Part shown: positions 1 through 7,977 of the stretch, piece by piece | Position numbering within the stretch: the first letter of the stretch is position 1 | Layout: each line of letters starts with the position of its first letter | Source of the DNA: an uncultured bacterium | Lineage (GTDB): Bacteria > Acidobacteriota > Aminicenantia > Aminicenantales > Saccharicenantaceae | Direction of reading: 5' to 3' | Assembly (NCBI GenBank): GCA_937920515.1 | Contig: CALEUG010000002.1 | Location: forward strand, 1 to 49,578 | DNA: 49,578 nucleotides | Notes under the pieces: model-generated | The model's database searches: none | Told to the model about the DNA's origin: nothing | What the model saw: the letters and a program-made list of their open reading frames with translations, nothing else | Position numbers and translations under genes: made by a program

Positions 1-72
1 GGGTCAGGCAGGAACGTCCCCATCCCCTCAGCCTGATGGGTTTGTTGTGTTATATGGAATGGCAGCAAGCAT

Positions 73-109
73 AAAAAAAAGGGACAGCCGACCGCGTCAG
101 CTGCCCCTT
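73..109 (-). terminator. Rho-independent terminator of the secreted orphan gene
   Basis: On the minus strand an eight-pair stem (GGGGCAGC with GCTGTCCC, one G-U pair) closes an 11-base loop and is followed by a run of eight T. It lies about 27 bases past the stop codon of the gene at 136-1188, so it most likely ends that transcript. Confidence 0.8.
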
Positions 110-135
110 GATGATCAACCGGGTTTTTCTATTGA

Positions 136-1188
136 TTACTCAACAATCAGTTCAAAGGGGACTCTTTTTTCCAGGGTGGTCCCGCCGATTTTATCCTTAA
201 TGCTGATGACCAGTTCGTAACCGCCGGCTTCCAGCGGACGGCTTTCGATTCTCTCTCCCTTGTCGTCTGTTATTTTAACCTGCTTGGCGGCCGGGATGGG
301 GATGGGCTGCTCGATGAAAGGCGAATCATAAGTCATCGGGGTGAAGGCCACAATCTTGGTTTCTCCCTGGCGGATGTCGAAGTTGATTTCCAGCGAAGCC
401 TTCTGGCTCTCGTCGAACCTGGTTCCGTAAACCATGAACATCAGGGTGGGCTGCTCGTTCGGCCTGAACCGCATTTCGGTGTAAGGGTAGGCCTTAAGGA
501 TCATCCAGCCAAAGTAATCCTTGTGGAAGTTGGGATAGTTTTCGGCGGTGTCCAGTTGCTCGTAATTCTTCAGCAGCAACAGGCTGGTGGTTTCCATCTG
601 GCCGTTCTTGTGGATGTCCTCGTAGCGGGGGATTTCGAATTCATAATAGGTCGTTCCCATCTTCTTGGTTTTCCTGTGGCCAAGGGCCGCGGCCAGAATA
701 TATTTGCCAGCCGGAAGCGGATAACCGAGGTAGTAGTGGCTCTCGCCTTCGGGGCTGTATTCAGCGGCCGGTATAGAAAACTGGCTGTAAGCTTTATTTT
801 CGGTTACCAGCTTGGGCGTGGCCCCATCGTTCTGATAGATCTGGAAGAAGATATCAGCTTCTGTCTGGTAGCTATCACCGGCGCTGATGGACTGGGCCGG
901 AACGTATTCCAGGTCGGCGTTCTTAATTCTGGTTACAAAAATAGCTATATAGGTTCCTCTGGCTGGAAGAATATAATGGCCGTCAAAATTGAACGGCAGG
1001 TCCGGCTTAACCCGTCTGGTGGCCAGTCCCTGTTCCAGCAGTGCCTTGACGTCGGTGGGCAGGGTGGTTCTGGCTTTCTGTTCTTTCTTCTGGTCTTTCT
1101 TCTGAGGCTCAGCCTGAGCCAGGTTAAAAGCTAAGGTCAGGGTCAGAATCAGAACCAGTGAAAGGGCGAAAAATTTCTTGAGACTCAT
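136..1188 (-). CDS. Secreted protein of unknown function
   Basis: This 350-residue protein has a clear Sec signal peptide: basic start (KK at 4-5), a leucine-rich core to about residue 22, and a likely cut after AQA near residue 26. A short K/E/Q-rich linker follows (about 27-40). The rest is a soluble, beta-rich-looking chain without membrane segments, and I recognise no domain in it. The start is fixed by an AGGAGG site seven bases upstream. It stands alone, with its own terminator and a perfect sigma-54 type promoter about 40 bases upstream, so expression probably depends on an enhancer-binding activator. It probably works in the periplasm or outside the cell. The function is unknown to me. 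Confidence 0.85.
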   Translation of the reverse strand: MSLKKFFALSLVLILTLTLAFNLAQAEPQKKDQKKEQKARTTLPTDVKALLEQGLATRRVKPDLPFNFDGHYILPARGTYIAIFVTRIKNADLEYVPAQSISAGDSYQTEADIFFQIYQNDGATPKLVTENKAYSQFSIPAAEYSPEGESHYYLGYPLPAGKYILAAALGHRKTKKMGTTYYEFEIPRYEDIHKNGQMETTSLLLLKNYEQLDTAENYPNFHKDYFGWMILKAYPYTEMRFRPNEQPTLMFMVYGTRFDESQKASLEINFDIRQGETKIVAFTPMTYDSPFIEQPIPIPAAKQVKITDDKGERIESRPLEAGGYELVISIKDKIGGTTLEKRVPFELIVE

Positions 1189-1225
1189 CTTTCCTCCTGT
1201 TTATTCTTTTCACCTGCTTCTTAAC

Positions 1226-1241
1226 TGCAATAATTGTGCCA
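1226..1241 (-). promoter_or_regulatory. Sigma-54 (RpoN) promoter of the secreted orphan gene
   Basis: The minus strand reads TGGCAC-AATTA-TTGCA, matching the -24/-12 consensus (TGGCAC, five bases, TTGCA) at every conserved position. The predicted start of transcription is near 1214, giving a leader of about 25 bases that contains the AGGAGG site. The spacing to the gene at 136-1188 fits a working promoter. No activator gene is visible in the window. Confidence 0.7.
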
Positions 1242-1345
1242 GCTAAGAAGGGGGATTTTTTCTTATCGTTCGCCTGGTTTTCTCTCTTTTATGTAAATTT
1301 ATTTTACAGGATAAAATAAATAATAAATTAAATGCCTCATTTATT

Positions 1346-2374
1346 TTACCTTAAATTCCTGCTATTTTTCAACTGGTATCTTGAAACTGCTCTCAGGTGC
1401 TCCTGGTAAGAGCGATTGAAGACATGACTGCCGTCGTTTCTGGATACAAAATACAGATAATCAACCGGAGCCGGGTAGAGGGCGGCCTGAAGCGAGCTCC
1501 GGCCAGGATTGCAGATGGGGCCGGGCGGCAACCCGCGATAGAGGTATGTGTTGTAGGGTGAAGCCAGGCTCTTGTCCTTGAGCCGCAGGTTTCCGTCGAA
1601 ACGGCCTTCAAGCTTCAGGGCATAAATGATGGTCGGGTCGCAATCGAGTTTCATCCCCAGGCGCAGCCGGTTATGAAAAACCGCCGAGATGAGAGGCTTT
1701 TCTTCTTCCCTTGCAGTTTCCTTTTCGATCAGGGAGGCCAGGGTCACTATTTCCCTGACCGTCAGTTTTAACCGGTTGGCCCGGGCCAGTTCTTCTGGTC
1801 CGAAATTCTTCCTGAACTGCCCCACCATGGCCCTGACCATTTCAGAAGCTTCTACGCCGCGAGGGAAGTGGTAGGTCTCGGGGAAAAGATAGCCTTCAAG
1901 GTTAGCCGCTTTGGGGTCGAGGTCTGATATTAGCTCTGTCTTCAGGCAGGCCTCCGGGAAAGAACCCTCGAAGGGGTAGGCCTTTTCTTCCAGCAACCTG
2001 GCAATTTCTTTAAGGGTGAGGCCTTCGGGTATGGTTACGGGATGAAGCAGAATTTTTCCGGCAATCATCTGCAACATTATTTTTTTGGGATTGACCGGCG
2101 GCTCAAACCTGTATTCCCCCGCTCTTAAAAAACGGGGTGAATAATAAAAAGAATAAGCCAGGCGGAAAGCGATTCTCCCCTTTAAGAAGCCTTTTGTTTG
2201 CAGGAGCCGGGCGATGCCGGCCGGGCTCTGTCCCTTCTCAATGATAAGGCCGGTGCCGGCCTGGGCCGGGGTCGGTGAATTCATGACCCGGGACAGGTAG
2301 TAAGCCAGCCCGAGATTGGCTGCCGTTAGGATTATCAACAGAATTTCAATTATCTTCTTTGGTGTTATCGGCAT
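1346..2374 (-). CDS. mltG: Endolytic murein transglycosylase MltG
   Basis: This 342-residue protein of the YceG/MltG family cuts nascent glycan strands during peptidoglycan synthesis and is thought to end glycan chain growth. An N-terminal membrane anchor (about residues 8-25) is followed by a LysM-like region and the catalytic domain. Visible hallmarks are SLIEKETAREEEKP with the catalytic Glu, the FHNRL-LGMKLDCDPTI segment, and the C-terminal YNTYLYRGLPPGPICNPG block. Length is normal. Its start overlaps the end of ruvX by 29 bases, so it is translated as the last gene of a ddl-ruvX-mltG operon. It acts at the outer face of the inner membrane. Confidence 0.96.
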   Translation of the reverse strand: MPITPKKIIEILLIILTAANLGLAYYLSRVMNSPTPAQAGTGLIIEKGQSPAGIARLLQTKGFLKGRIAFRLAYSFYYSPRFLRAGEYRFEPPVNPKKIMLQMIAGKILLHPVTIPEGLTLKEIARLLEEKAYPFEGSFPEACLKTELISDLDPKAANLEGYLFPETYHFPRGVEASEMVRAMVGQFRKNFGPEELARANRLKLTVREIVTLASLIEKETAREEEKPLISAVFHNRLRLGMKLDCDPTIIYALKLEGRFDGNLRLKDKSLASPYNTYLYRGLPPGPICNPGRSSLQAALYPAPVDYLYFVSRNDGSHVFNRSYQEHLRAVSRYQLKNSRNLR

Positions 2375-2792
2375 GGTGACGTTTCTTTTCCAGATAGGCT
2401 TCCAGGATGATTACTGCGGCCAGCTGGTCCTCCTTCCGCTTCTTATCCCTAAAGTCCCCTTTGAATCCTTCCAGTTTTCTCTGGGCCTGTTGAGTCGTCA
2501 GCCGCTCATCCCAGAAAATAACTTTCCTTCCGGTGACCTTTTCCAGCCAGGCGGCAAATTCCCGGGTGACCCCGGCCCGGCGGCCCTCGCTGCCGTCCAT
2601 CCGCAGCGGCCAGCCCAGCACTATTTCTTCGACCTTTTTCTCTTCAACCAGTTTCTGGAAAAAAACCCGGTTTTCTGCCTCGTTTTCTTTAAGGATATAG
2701 GTGCCGTAGGGCTGGGCGGTAAACTGCAGCGGGTCGCTCAGGGCCAGGCCGAGGTGGCGGTCGCCGAAGTCTATGGCCAGGATTCTACCCAT
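2346..2792 (-). CDS. ruvX: Putative pre-16S rRNA nuclease / Holliday junction resolvase YqgF
   Basis: This 148-residue protein has the RNase H-like fold of the YqgF/RuvX family. The first strand ILAIDFGDRHLGLALSD carries the first catalytic Asp. WDERLTTQQAQ carries the second acidic residue, and KRKEDQLAAVIIL near the C terminus carries the third. The family is linked to 5' end processing of 16S rRNA in E. coli and to branched DNA cleavage in others. The start lies 3 bases after the ddl stop codon, which indicates coupling within the operon. Length matches the family. Confidence 0.95.
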   Translation of the reverse strand: MGRILAIDFGDRHLGLALSDPLQFTAQPYGTYILKENEAENRVFFQKLVEEKKVEEIVLGWPLRMDGSEGRRAGVTREFAAWLEKVTGRKVIFWDERLTTQQAQRKLEGFKGDFRDKKRKEDQLAAVIILEAYLEKKRHHADNTKEDN

Positions 2793-2795
2793 ATC

Positions 2796-3857
2796 TCAGG
2801 TTCTTTCCAGACAACGTTTTTTCAGGTGGTGCCGGCAAAGGGCCAGTTCGATCAAGCAGTCCAGGAGCCGGGAGAAACTGACCCCGCTGACTTCCCACAG
2901 TCTGGGGTACATACTTATTTCGGTAAAACCGGGAATGGTATTTATTTCATTTATGTAGATATTCTGGGTTCCCTGCTCCAGGAAGAAATCAACCCTGGCC
3001 ATCCCGCAGCCATCTATGGCCTGGAAGGAAGCCACGGCCAGCTCCTGGAACCGCTTATTCAGGTCGGGCGGCAGTTCGGCCGGGATTAAGAACCTGGTCT
3101 TGCCTTCCAGATACTTGTCGGCATAGTCGTAAAACTCCCGGTGGGGGATGACCTCGCCCGGAAGGGAGGCCCGGGGCCGCTCGTTACCCAGTACGCTGCA
3201 TTCTATTTCACGCCCTTTTATAGCTTTTTCTACCAGGATCTTCTGGCCGTAGCGAAAAGCCAGCTTGACCGCCGGGCTCAGCTCTTTTCTGTTTTTGACT
3301 TTGGAAATGCCAACCGAGGAACCCAGGTTGGCCGGCTTGACAAACAGCGGCAGTCCAAGCTCCTGGATTATTTTTTTCTCGAGGTGTTGCCGATTTTTCT
3401 TCCAGTCTTTTTCATAGAGCACAAGGTAAGGCACTACCGGCAGCCCCAGCCGGCTCAGCAGGTGCTTGAAAATTGCCTTGTCCATGCCGATGGCTGAAGC
3501 CAGGACCGGGGCCCCGACGTAAGGTACATCGGCCATTTCCAGCAGGCCCTGGATGGTTCCGTCTTCTCCGTAGGGCCCGTGTAGAACGGGGAAATAAACG
3601 TCGGCTTTTATGGCCGGTCTTGTCCTGCGGCCGTCCCAGGGCAGAAAGGAGAAGCTGCGGCCCGCCCTGAGCTGGTTGGCCGGAACCTGGGGAGAGGGGA
3701 CCAGCTTCCAGTTTCCCCTTTTGCTAACGTAGAGGCAGAGGACCCGGTACTTTTTCCGGTCAAGATTCTTGTATATGGCCCGGGCTGAAATTATTGAGAT
3801 CTCGTGTTCGGCCGAGCGGCCGCCGAAGATCAGGGCCACGGTCAGCATGTCTTTCAT
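2796..3857 (-). CDS. ddl: D-alanine--D-alanine ligase
   Basis: This 353-residue ATP-grasp enzyme makes D-Ala-D-Ala for the peptidoglycan stem peptide. The N-terminal domain begins with LIFGGRSAEHEIS, followed by the GPYGEDGTIQG loop. The metal and phosphate binding region is EINTIPGFTEISMYPRLW at the C-terminal end of the ATP-grasp domain. It is first in the ddl-ruvX-mltG operon, a sensible grouping with a murein enzyme. ATG at 3857 was kept, but an in-frame ATG at 3848 (LTVALIFGG follows) is equally possible because neither has a strong ribosome binding site. Confidence 0.96.
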   Translation of the reverse strand: MKDMLTVALIFGGRSAEHEISIISARAIYKNLDRKKYRVLCLYVSKRGNWKLVPSPQVPANQLRAGRSFSFLPWDGRRTRPAIKADVYFPVLHGPYGEDGTIQGLLEMADVPYVGAPVLASAIGMDKAIFKHLLSRLGLPVVPYLVLYEKDWKKNRQHLEKKIIQELGLPLFVKPANLGSSVGISKVKNRKELSPAVKLAFRYGQKILVEKAIKGREIECSVLGNERPRASLPGEVIPHREFYDYADKYLEGKTRFLIPAELPPDLNKRFQELAVASFQAIDGCGMARVDFFLEQGTQNIYINEINTIPGFTEISMYPRLWEVSGVSFSRLLDCLIELALCRHHLKKRCLERT

Positions 3858-3940
3858 TCGTCAGAATTTTAGCCCATTTTTAGGTAAAAAAAAAGCCGGT
3901 ATAACTCCAATTAATAAAATCAGCCCCGACTAAATTTATG

Positions 3941-3970
3941 TTGACAGGCAGGAAGAAGCAAAATTATAAT
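3941..3970 (+). promoter_or_regulatory. Sigma-70 type promoter of the exported protein gene
   Basis: TTGACA (3941-3946) and TATAAT (3965-3970), both perfect, are separated by 18 bases. Transcription should begin near 3977. This rules out a longer reading frame that would start at TTG 3938, and supports the ATG at 4010. Confidence 0.8.
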
Positions 3971-4009
3971 ACCCGCAGGGTGGAAGAAATAACGCCAAGA
4001 GGTGCCAAG

Positions 4010-4771
4010 ATGAAGAAAAGCCTTTTTATACCCATCTATCTTTTTGCCGTACTCGTTTTCGGCCTGCTGGCCCAGGAAAGCCAGGTGCAGAAAGCCAGGG
4101 TCTTTGCCGAGGAATATCCTCTGCTGACAGATACCGACCTTTACTGCTCGGTCCTTATCTGGGATAGGGGCCTGCCCGAAGTTCAGATTATCGGTTCCGA
4201 GCGGGAAGAGGAACGGGCCATGATGGTGGATTCTGACACGTTTTATATAAATAAAGGTAAAGAAGACGGAATGGAAATCGGTCAGATGTTTCTGGCTGTT
4301 GACATCGGCCGGCCCATTCCCAGGCTGGGATTCATCGCCCAGAAGAAGGGCAAGGTCAGGATTATTCGCCTGGAAGACCGGATCAGCGTGGCCAGGGTGG
4401 AAAAAGGCTGCGGCGATATCAGGGTCGGGAATTACCTGATTCCCTTTGAAGAAAGGCCGACGGTTATCGGCAAGGACCGGGGCTATGACAACAGCCTGAA
4501 GCCGGGAGAAAGCCTGGAAGGACAGATAATATACCTTGACACCGATTTTAACATAGTTGCCTCCGGTCACTGGGCGCTCATCAACCTGGGAGCGGCCCAG
4601 GGGCTCAAGCCGGGGCAGCAGTTGACGGTTTTCCGCCAGAAAAAAGCCAGCCTGCCCCGCGAAGCCATAGCCAATGTCGTGGTGATAGATACGCAGGTTA
4701 ATACTTCCACTGTCAGGATTCTTTCAGCCCGGGAAGCGGTGGAAAAGGGAGATACCGTCCAGGTCAAGTAA
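4010..4771 (+). CDS. Exported protein of unknown function
   Basis: This 253-residue protein begins at ATG 4010, chosen because a perfect promoter lies just upstream and an AGAGG site precedes it. The N terminus (KKSLFIPIYLFAVLVFGLLA) is a signal peptide with cleavage near AQE or later at VFAEE. The mature part contains two similar beta-rich stretches. Each has a D-x-F/D-x-x-x-N/A...G-x-E/K-x-G-Q pattern: EDGMEIGQMFLAVD (about 84-97) and AQGLKPGQQLTVFR (about 202-215). This layout is seen in proteins with repeated flagellar-assembly-T or LysM-neighbouring C-terminal beta modules. I cannot name a function. It precedes two tRNA genes and appears monocistronic. Confidence 0.85.
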   Translation: MKKSLFIPIYLFAVLVFGLLAQESQVQKARVFAEEYPLLTDTDLYCSVLIWDRGLPEVQIIGSEREEERAMMVDSDTFYINKGKEDGMEIGQMFLAVDIGRPIPRLGFIAQKKGKVRIIRLEDRISVARVEKGCGDIRVGNYLIPFEERPTVIGKDRGYDNSLKPGESLEGQIIYLDTDFNIVASGHWALINLGAAQGLKPGQQLTVFRQKKASLPREAIANVVVIDTQVNTSTVRILSAREAVEKGDTVQVK

Positions 4772-4857
4772 AAGTCTGTTTTTTAGTCTGCGGTCAGCCA
4801 GTCAGTTGACAGAAGCCTGTAATTTTGTTAGTTTTTCTATACCTGTTGAAGGCCTGA

Positions 4858-4932
4858 GCGGGCGTAGTTCAGTGGTAGAACGTCTGCTTGCCAAGCAGAA
4901 GGCCGTGGGTTCAAGTCCCATCGCCCGCTCCA
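4858..4932 (+). tRNA. tRNA-Gly (anticodon GCC)
   Basis: A full cloverleaf is present. The acceptor stem GCGGGCG pairs with CGCCCGC, the anticodon arm CTGCT-TGCCA-AGCAG shows anticodon GCC, and the T loop contains GTTCAAG. The discriminator base is T and CCA is encoded. It is the first gene of a two-tRNA cluster. Confidence 0.97.
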
Positions 4933-4969
4933 GTACTTTCTCCGGGATAATGGCAGTTATGAAAATAAG

Positions 4970-5045
4970 GGCGCGGTACCCAAGCGGCTAAGGGAGAGGT
5001 CTGCAAAACCTCGATTCGTCGGTTCGAGTCCGACCCGCGCCTCCA
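4970..5045 (+). tRNA. tRNA-Cys (anticodon GCA)
   Basis: The acceptor stem GGCGCGG pairs with CCGCGCC, the anticodon stem is GAGGT with ACCTC, and the loop CTGCAAA gives anticodon GCA. The T loop contains GTTCGAG. The discriminator T is the identity base expected for tRNA-Cys, and CCA is encoded. It lies 37 bases after tRNA-Gly and is probably cotranscribed with it. Confidence 0.97.
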
Positions 5046-5231
5046 TTTCCTTTGACCATTTCCTCAGCGGCCATATCAGTGTTCAAGCTTTTTTTAAAAT
5101 CCGAAATCGGGCAAGGCTAACACCGGAAAAAAGAAATTAAGCCTGATTATCTGTTCGGCCAGGGGCCAGCTGATTTATTCAAGTAAAATAACGGATTTTA
5201 AGAACAGCCCGGGCGATCCCTGGAAACCACC

Positions 5232-5255
5232 ATATATGAACGATAATTCATATAT
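5232..5255. promoter_or_regulatory. Perfect palindrome, copy 1 (operator-like)
   Basis: ATATATGAA, six bases CGATAA, then TTCATATAT form a perfect 9-base inverted repeat. The same arms with the same 6-base spacing recur at 34642-34665. The form resembles operators of dimeric repressors such as the TetR family. No T run follows, so a terminator is unlikely. It lies about 165 bases upstream of the promoter for the YIP1 gene. Confidence 0.5.
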
Positions 5256-5420
5256 TAATTGCTGATTTGCAAGCCTTGAAGCCTGTATCTGATTTTACGA
5301 AATATAACAGGCGGCTGCAGGCTTCGCCCTGCCCGGAAATATCCTGGCCTGGATAACCGGCCTGAAAGTCGGAACCTATTCCCCGGTTTTGTCTGGGGTT
5401 TTACCTTAAAAAAAATTAAT

Positions 5421-5450
5421 TTGACTGTGATTTCTTATTTTTTATATACT
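5421..5450 (+). promoter_or_regulatory. Promoter of the first YIP1 gene
   Basis: TTGACT (5421-5426) and TATACT (5445-5450) are separated by 18 bases in an AT-rich setting. The predicted transcription start near 5457 leaves a 24-base leader containing AAGGAGG. It lies inside an upstream extension of the reading frame, which argues for the ATG at 5481. Confidence 0.7.
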
Positions 5451-5480
5451 CCGTTTATCCGCTTGAAAGAAGGAGGAAAA

Positions 5481-6077
5481 ATGAACCTGGTTCCGAGAGT
5501 TCAGGGTCTTATTCTTAAGCCCGGAGAAGAATGGGACAAAATAAAGGGCGAACCGGCCACCGTGGCCGATATCTTCAAGTCCTACCTAATGATTATGGCG
5601 GCCATCCCGGCCGTGGCCCAGTTCCTCGGTTACTGGTTGATCGGGCTCTCCTTGCCCCTGCGGGGTCCGGTCAGGTTAGGTGTGGGGGCATCGCTGGGCC
5701 GGGCTGTCGTGTCTTACATCCTGAGCCTGGCCGCAGTCTTCATCCTGGCCCTGATCATCAACGCCCTGGCCCCGACTTTTTCATCCAGGCCCGACCAGAT
5801 TCAATCGCTCAAGCTGGCCGCTTACAGCCTGGCTCCGTATTATGTGGCCGGGGTTTTCTATCTGGTTCCGGTGCTGTCCATCCTGACCATTCTGGCCGGT
5901 ATTTACAGCCTGTATGTCCTGTACCTGGGGTTCAAGGCGGGTTTGATGGAAACGCCGCCGGATAAGGTCATGGGCTATTTTGTGGTAACGGTGGTTGTGG
6001 GCATCGTCTTGATGCTGGTGGTCGGCCTGGTGGTCGGGGCGATTTTTTCCTTAAGCACCTTCTACAGCGGCCTGTAA
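5481..6077 (+). CDS. YIP1-family integral membrane protein
   Basis: This 198-residue protein begins with the family pattern RVQGLILKPGEEWDKIKGE. It then shows about five hydrophobic segments (about residues 35-55, 70-92, 115-135, 135-155 and 165-195). YIP1-domain proteins in bacteria are multi-span inner-membrane proteins without a settled role. The start is set by AAGGAGG five bases upstream of ATG. It is transcribed alone after the tRNA pair. Its last 27 bases overlap the end of pyrF on the other strand. A second, longer family member lies at 23621-24355. Confidence 0.88.
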   Translation: MNLVPRVQGLILKPGEEWDKIKGEPATVADIFKSYLMIMAAIPAVAQFLGYWLIGLSLPLRGPVRLGVGASLGRAVVSYILSLAAVFILALIINALAPTFSSRPDQIQSLKLAAYSLAPYYVAGVFYLVPVLSILTILAGIYSLYVLYLGFKAGLMETPPDKVMGYFVVTVVVGIVLMLVVGLVVGAIFSLSTFYSGL

Positions 6078-6791
6078 TTCTTTCAGGACCCGGCTGAAAG
6101 CCTCCCGGGGCACCGGGGCCCGGGTAATCGGCCGTCCGATGACCAGGAAATCGGCCCCCTTTTTTATAGCCTCTTCCGGAGTCATGATTCTCTTCTGGTC
6201 CTGAGCCTCGGCCCAGGCCGGGCGGATACCCGGGGTGATTATCCTGACTCCTGAACCCAGCTCAGCCCTCAGCGGGTCCAGCTCCTGGGGCGAGCAGACA
6301 ATTCCTTCTATCCCTGATTCAACTGCCAGCCTGGCCAGCCGCAGTACCTGGTTCCTGGAACTGTCGCTGAAACCGATTTCTTGCAGGTCGTTGTCTTTCA
6401 AACTGGTCAGGACGGTGACTCCCAGGATCAAGGGCAATGGCTTATTTTCTTTTTCCGCGGTCTCCCGGGCCGCCTCCACCGCCTTTTTCATCATCTCACG
6501 GCCTCCGGCAGCATGCAGGGTCAGCATGGCTACGCTGTGGCGGACCGCTGACTTTACAGCCCCGGCTACCGTGTTGGGAATGTCGTGAAGCTTTAAGTCC
6601 AGGAAGACCTCTTTCCCGAAACTCTTAACCAGGTCAATCATGGCCGGGCCTTCGGCCGTAAACAGTTCCAGCCCGACCTTGAAAATCCGGGCTTCGGGCA
6701 GCGATTCCAGCACCGACCGGGCTTCTTCCCGGTTCTTAACGTCCAGGGCAATTATTATTTTTCTGGCGATTTCTGATTTAGTTTCTCTCAT
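6051..6791 (-). CDS. pyrF: Orotidine 5'-phosphate decarboxylase
   Basis: This 246-residue enzyme makes UMP from OMP, the last step of pyrimidine synthesis. Hallmarks are IIALDVKNREEA at the first strand, DLKLHDIPNTV with the catalytic Lys/Asp set, and VIGRPITRAPVP at the phosphate-binding end. Length is normal for the short bacterial class. It lies downstream of pyrK-pyrD on the same strand after a gap of 274 bases, so it may be cotranscribed or have its own promoter. The 3' end overlaps the YIP1 gene tail to tail. Confidence 0.97.
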   Translation of the reverse strand: MRETKSEIARKIIIALDVKNREEARSVLESLPEARIFKVGLELFTAEGPAMIDLVKSFGKEVFLDLKLHDIPNTVAGAVKSAVRHSVAMLTLHAAGGREMMKKAVEAARETAEKENKPLPLILGVTVLTSLKDNDLQEIGFSDSSRNQVLRLARLAVESGIEGIVCSPQELDPLRAELGSGVRIITPGIRPAWAEAQDQKRIMTPEEAIKKGADFLVIGRPITRAPVPREAFSRVLKELQAAVEGA

Positions 6792-7065
6792 CTCAACACC
6801 TTTCTAAAAATTGATTGGTATTTTATATCTGTTAGCGTCTGATGGCAAATCGTGACCCCCGGGCGGCCGGAAGATGCGGGCAGCGGCACTACCGGGGTGG
6901 TCTGCCCTCCCGGCTGCAGGAAAGGGCTTAAAGTCAGGGCTGGCCAGTATTGTTGGTGTCGGGTAAGTCGTGGAAAGGGGGGAGAAAATACAGGTTTTTC
7001 GCGCCTCATTTTTTTACAGACAGGGCCGACCTGTAAAATTCCGCCCTGACATCATAAAAGCTGGC

Positions 7066-7977
7066 TCAGGCCATAAGGCTTCCAGTTACTTCTCTTATTT
7101 TTTTAAGACCATGAGCTTCTGCCCAGGTTGTCAGTCCCCCGATGATTTTCAGACAGGCATCGGGGTCGACAAAATTGGCCGTGCCCACCTGGACCGCAGC
7201 TGCCCCGGCCATCATGAATTCCAGGGCGTCTTCGGCGCTGAAGATGCCACCCATGCCGATTACCGGCACCTTAACGGACCGGGCTACCTGGAAGACCATC
7301 CTCACTGCGATGGGCTTGATGGCCGGTCCGCTCAGCCCTCCCATAACATTTCCCAGCTTTGGCTTTCTGGTTTTCAGGTCAACGGCCATGGCCAGCAAGG
7401 TGTTGATAAGCGATATGGCCTCGGTTCCGGCTTCTTCGGCCGCCAGGGCCACGGCGGTAATGTCGGTGACGTTGGGCGAGAGCTTGGTGATGAGGGGCAG
7501 GGAAGTTACCCGCTTTACTTTTTTTACCGTGCGATAGGTGGCCTCCGGGCTCTGGGCCGGGCAGCGACCCCCTTCCCGGACGTTAGGGCAGGAAATGTTG
7601 AGTTCCAGGGCCGCTATACCCTGGTGCCGGCCAAGATATTCAGCCACCCGGGCGTATTCGTCTTCTTCTTCGCCGCAGACATTGACGATGACCGCGGTCT
7701 TCAATCCGGCCAGCTCTGGCAGAATTTCACGGCAGAAGGCTTCGACTCCTATACCCTGAAGCCCTATTGAGTTGATTAATCCGCCGGGTGTTTCCACCAG
7801 GCGGGGCGGCCTGTTGCCTTCCCTTGGTTTAAAATACAGCCCTTTGACCACGAAACCGCCCAGGAGATCCAGGTCATAGAACGGCTTGAATTCCAGGCCG
7901 TAGCCGAAAGTCCCGCTGGCGGCTATGACCGGGTTTTTGAGCTTCAGGAAACCCAGGTCGACTGACAGGTCAACCAT
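7066..7977 (-). CDS. pyrD: Dihydroorotate dehydrogenase B, catalytic subunit
   Basis: This 303-residue FMN enzyme oxidises dihydroorotate to orotate. It has the class 1B signature: NPVIAASGTFGYG at the N terminus, the NISCPNVREGG segment, and VPVIGMGGIFSAED near the FMN phosphate site. NCPN/C residues place the active-site Cys in the 1B style. It is paired with the electron-transfer subunit pyrK, whose stop overlaps the pyrD start by 8 bases. The pair therefore should form the NAD-dependent heterotetramer typical of anaerobes and Gram-positive bacteria. Confidence 0.97.
   Translation of the reverse strand: MVDLSVDLGFLKLKNPVIAASGTFGYGLEFKPFYDLDLLGGFVVKGLYFKPREGNRPPRLVETPGGLINSIGLQGIGVEAFCREILPELAGLKTAVIVNVCGEEEDEYARVAEYLGRHQGIAALELNISCPNVREGGRCPAQSPEATYRTVKKVKRVTSLPLITKLSPNVTDITAVALAAEEAGTEAISLINTLLAMAVDLKTRKPKLGNVMGGLSGPAIKPIAVRMVFQVARSVKVPVIGMGGIFSAEDALEFMMAGAAAVQVGTANFVDPDACLKIIGGLTTWAEAHGLKKIREVTGSLMA

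Larger units (their letters stand above)
5046..5480. other. Long non-coding stretch with a palindrome and a promoter
   Basis: No convincing reading frame is present. The stretch holds the 24-base palindrome at 5232-5255 and the promoter at 5421-5450 that serves the YIP1 gene. I see no known structured RNA. Confidence 0.6.

Noticed and set aside
3938-4009. N-terminal extension of the exported protein
   Set aside because: A perfect TTGACA-N18-TATAAT promoter covers it, so it is not transcribed as coding sequence.
5232-5255. Palindrome read as a terminator
   Set aside because: The stem is AT-only in half and no T run follows on either strand.
7005-7050. Regulatory hairpin (attenuator or PyrR site) between pyrD and pyrF
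   Set aside because: ACAGG and CCTGT arms around GCCGA exist, but there is no T run or match to a known PyrR site.
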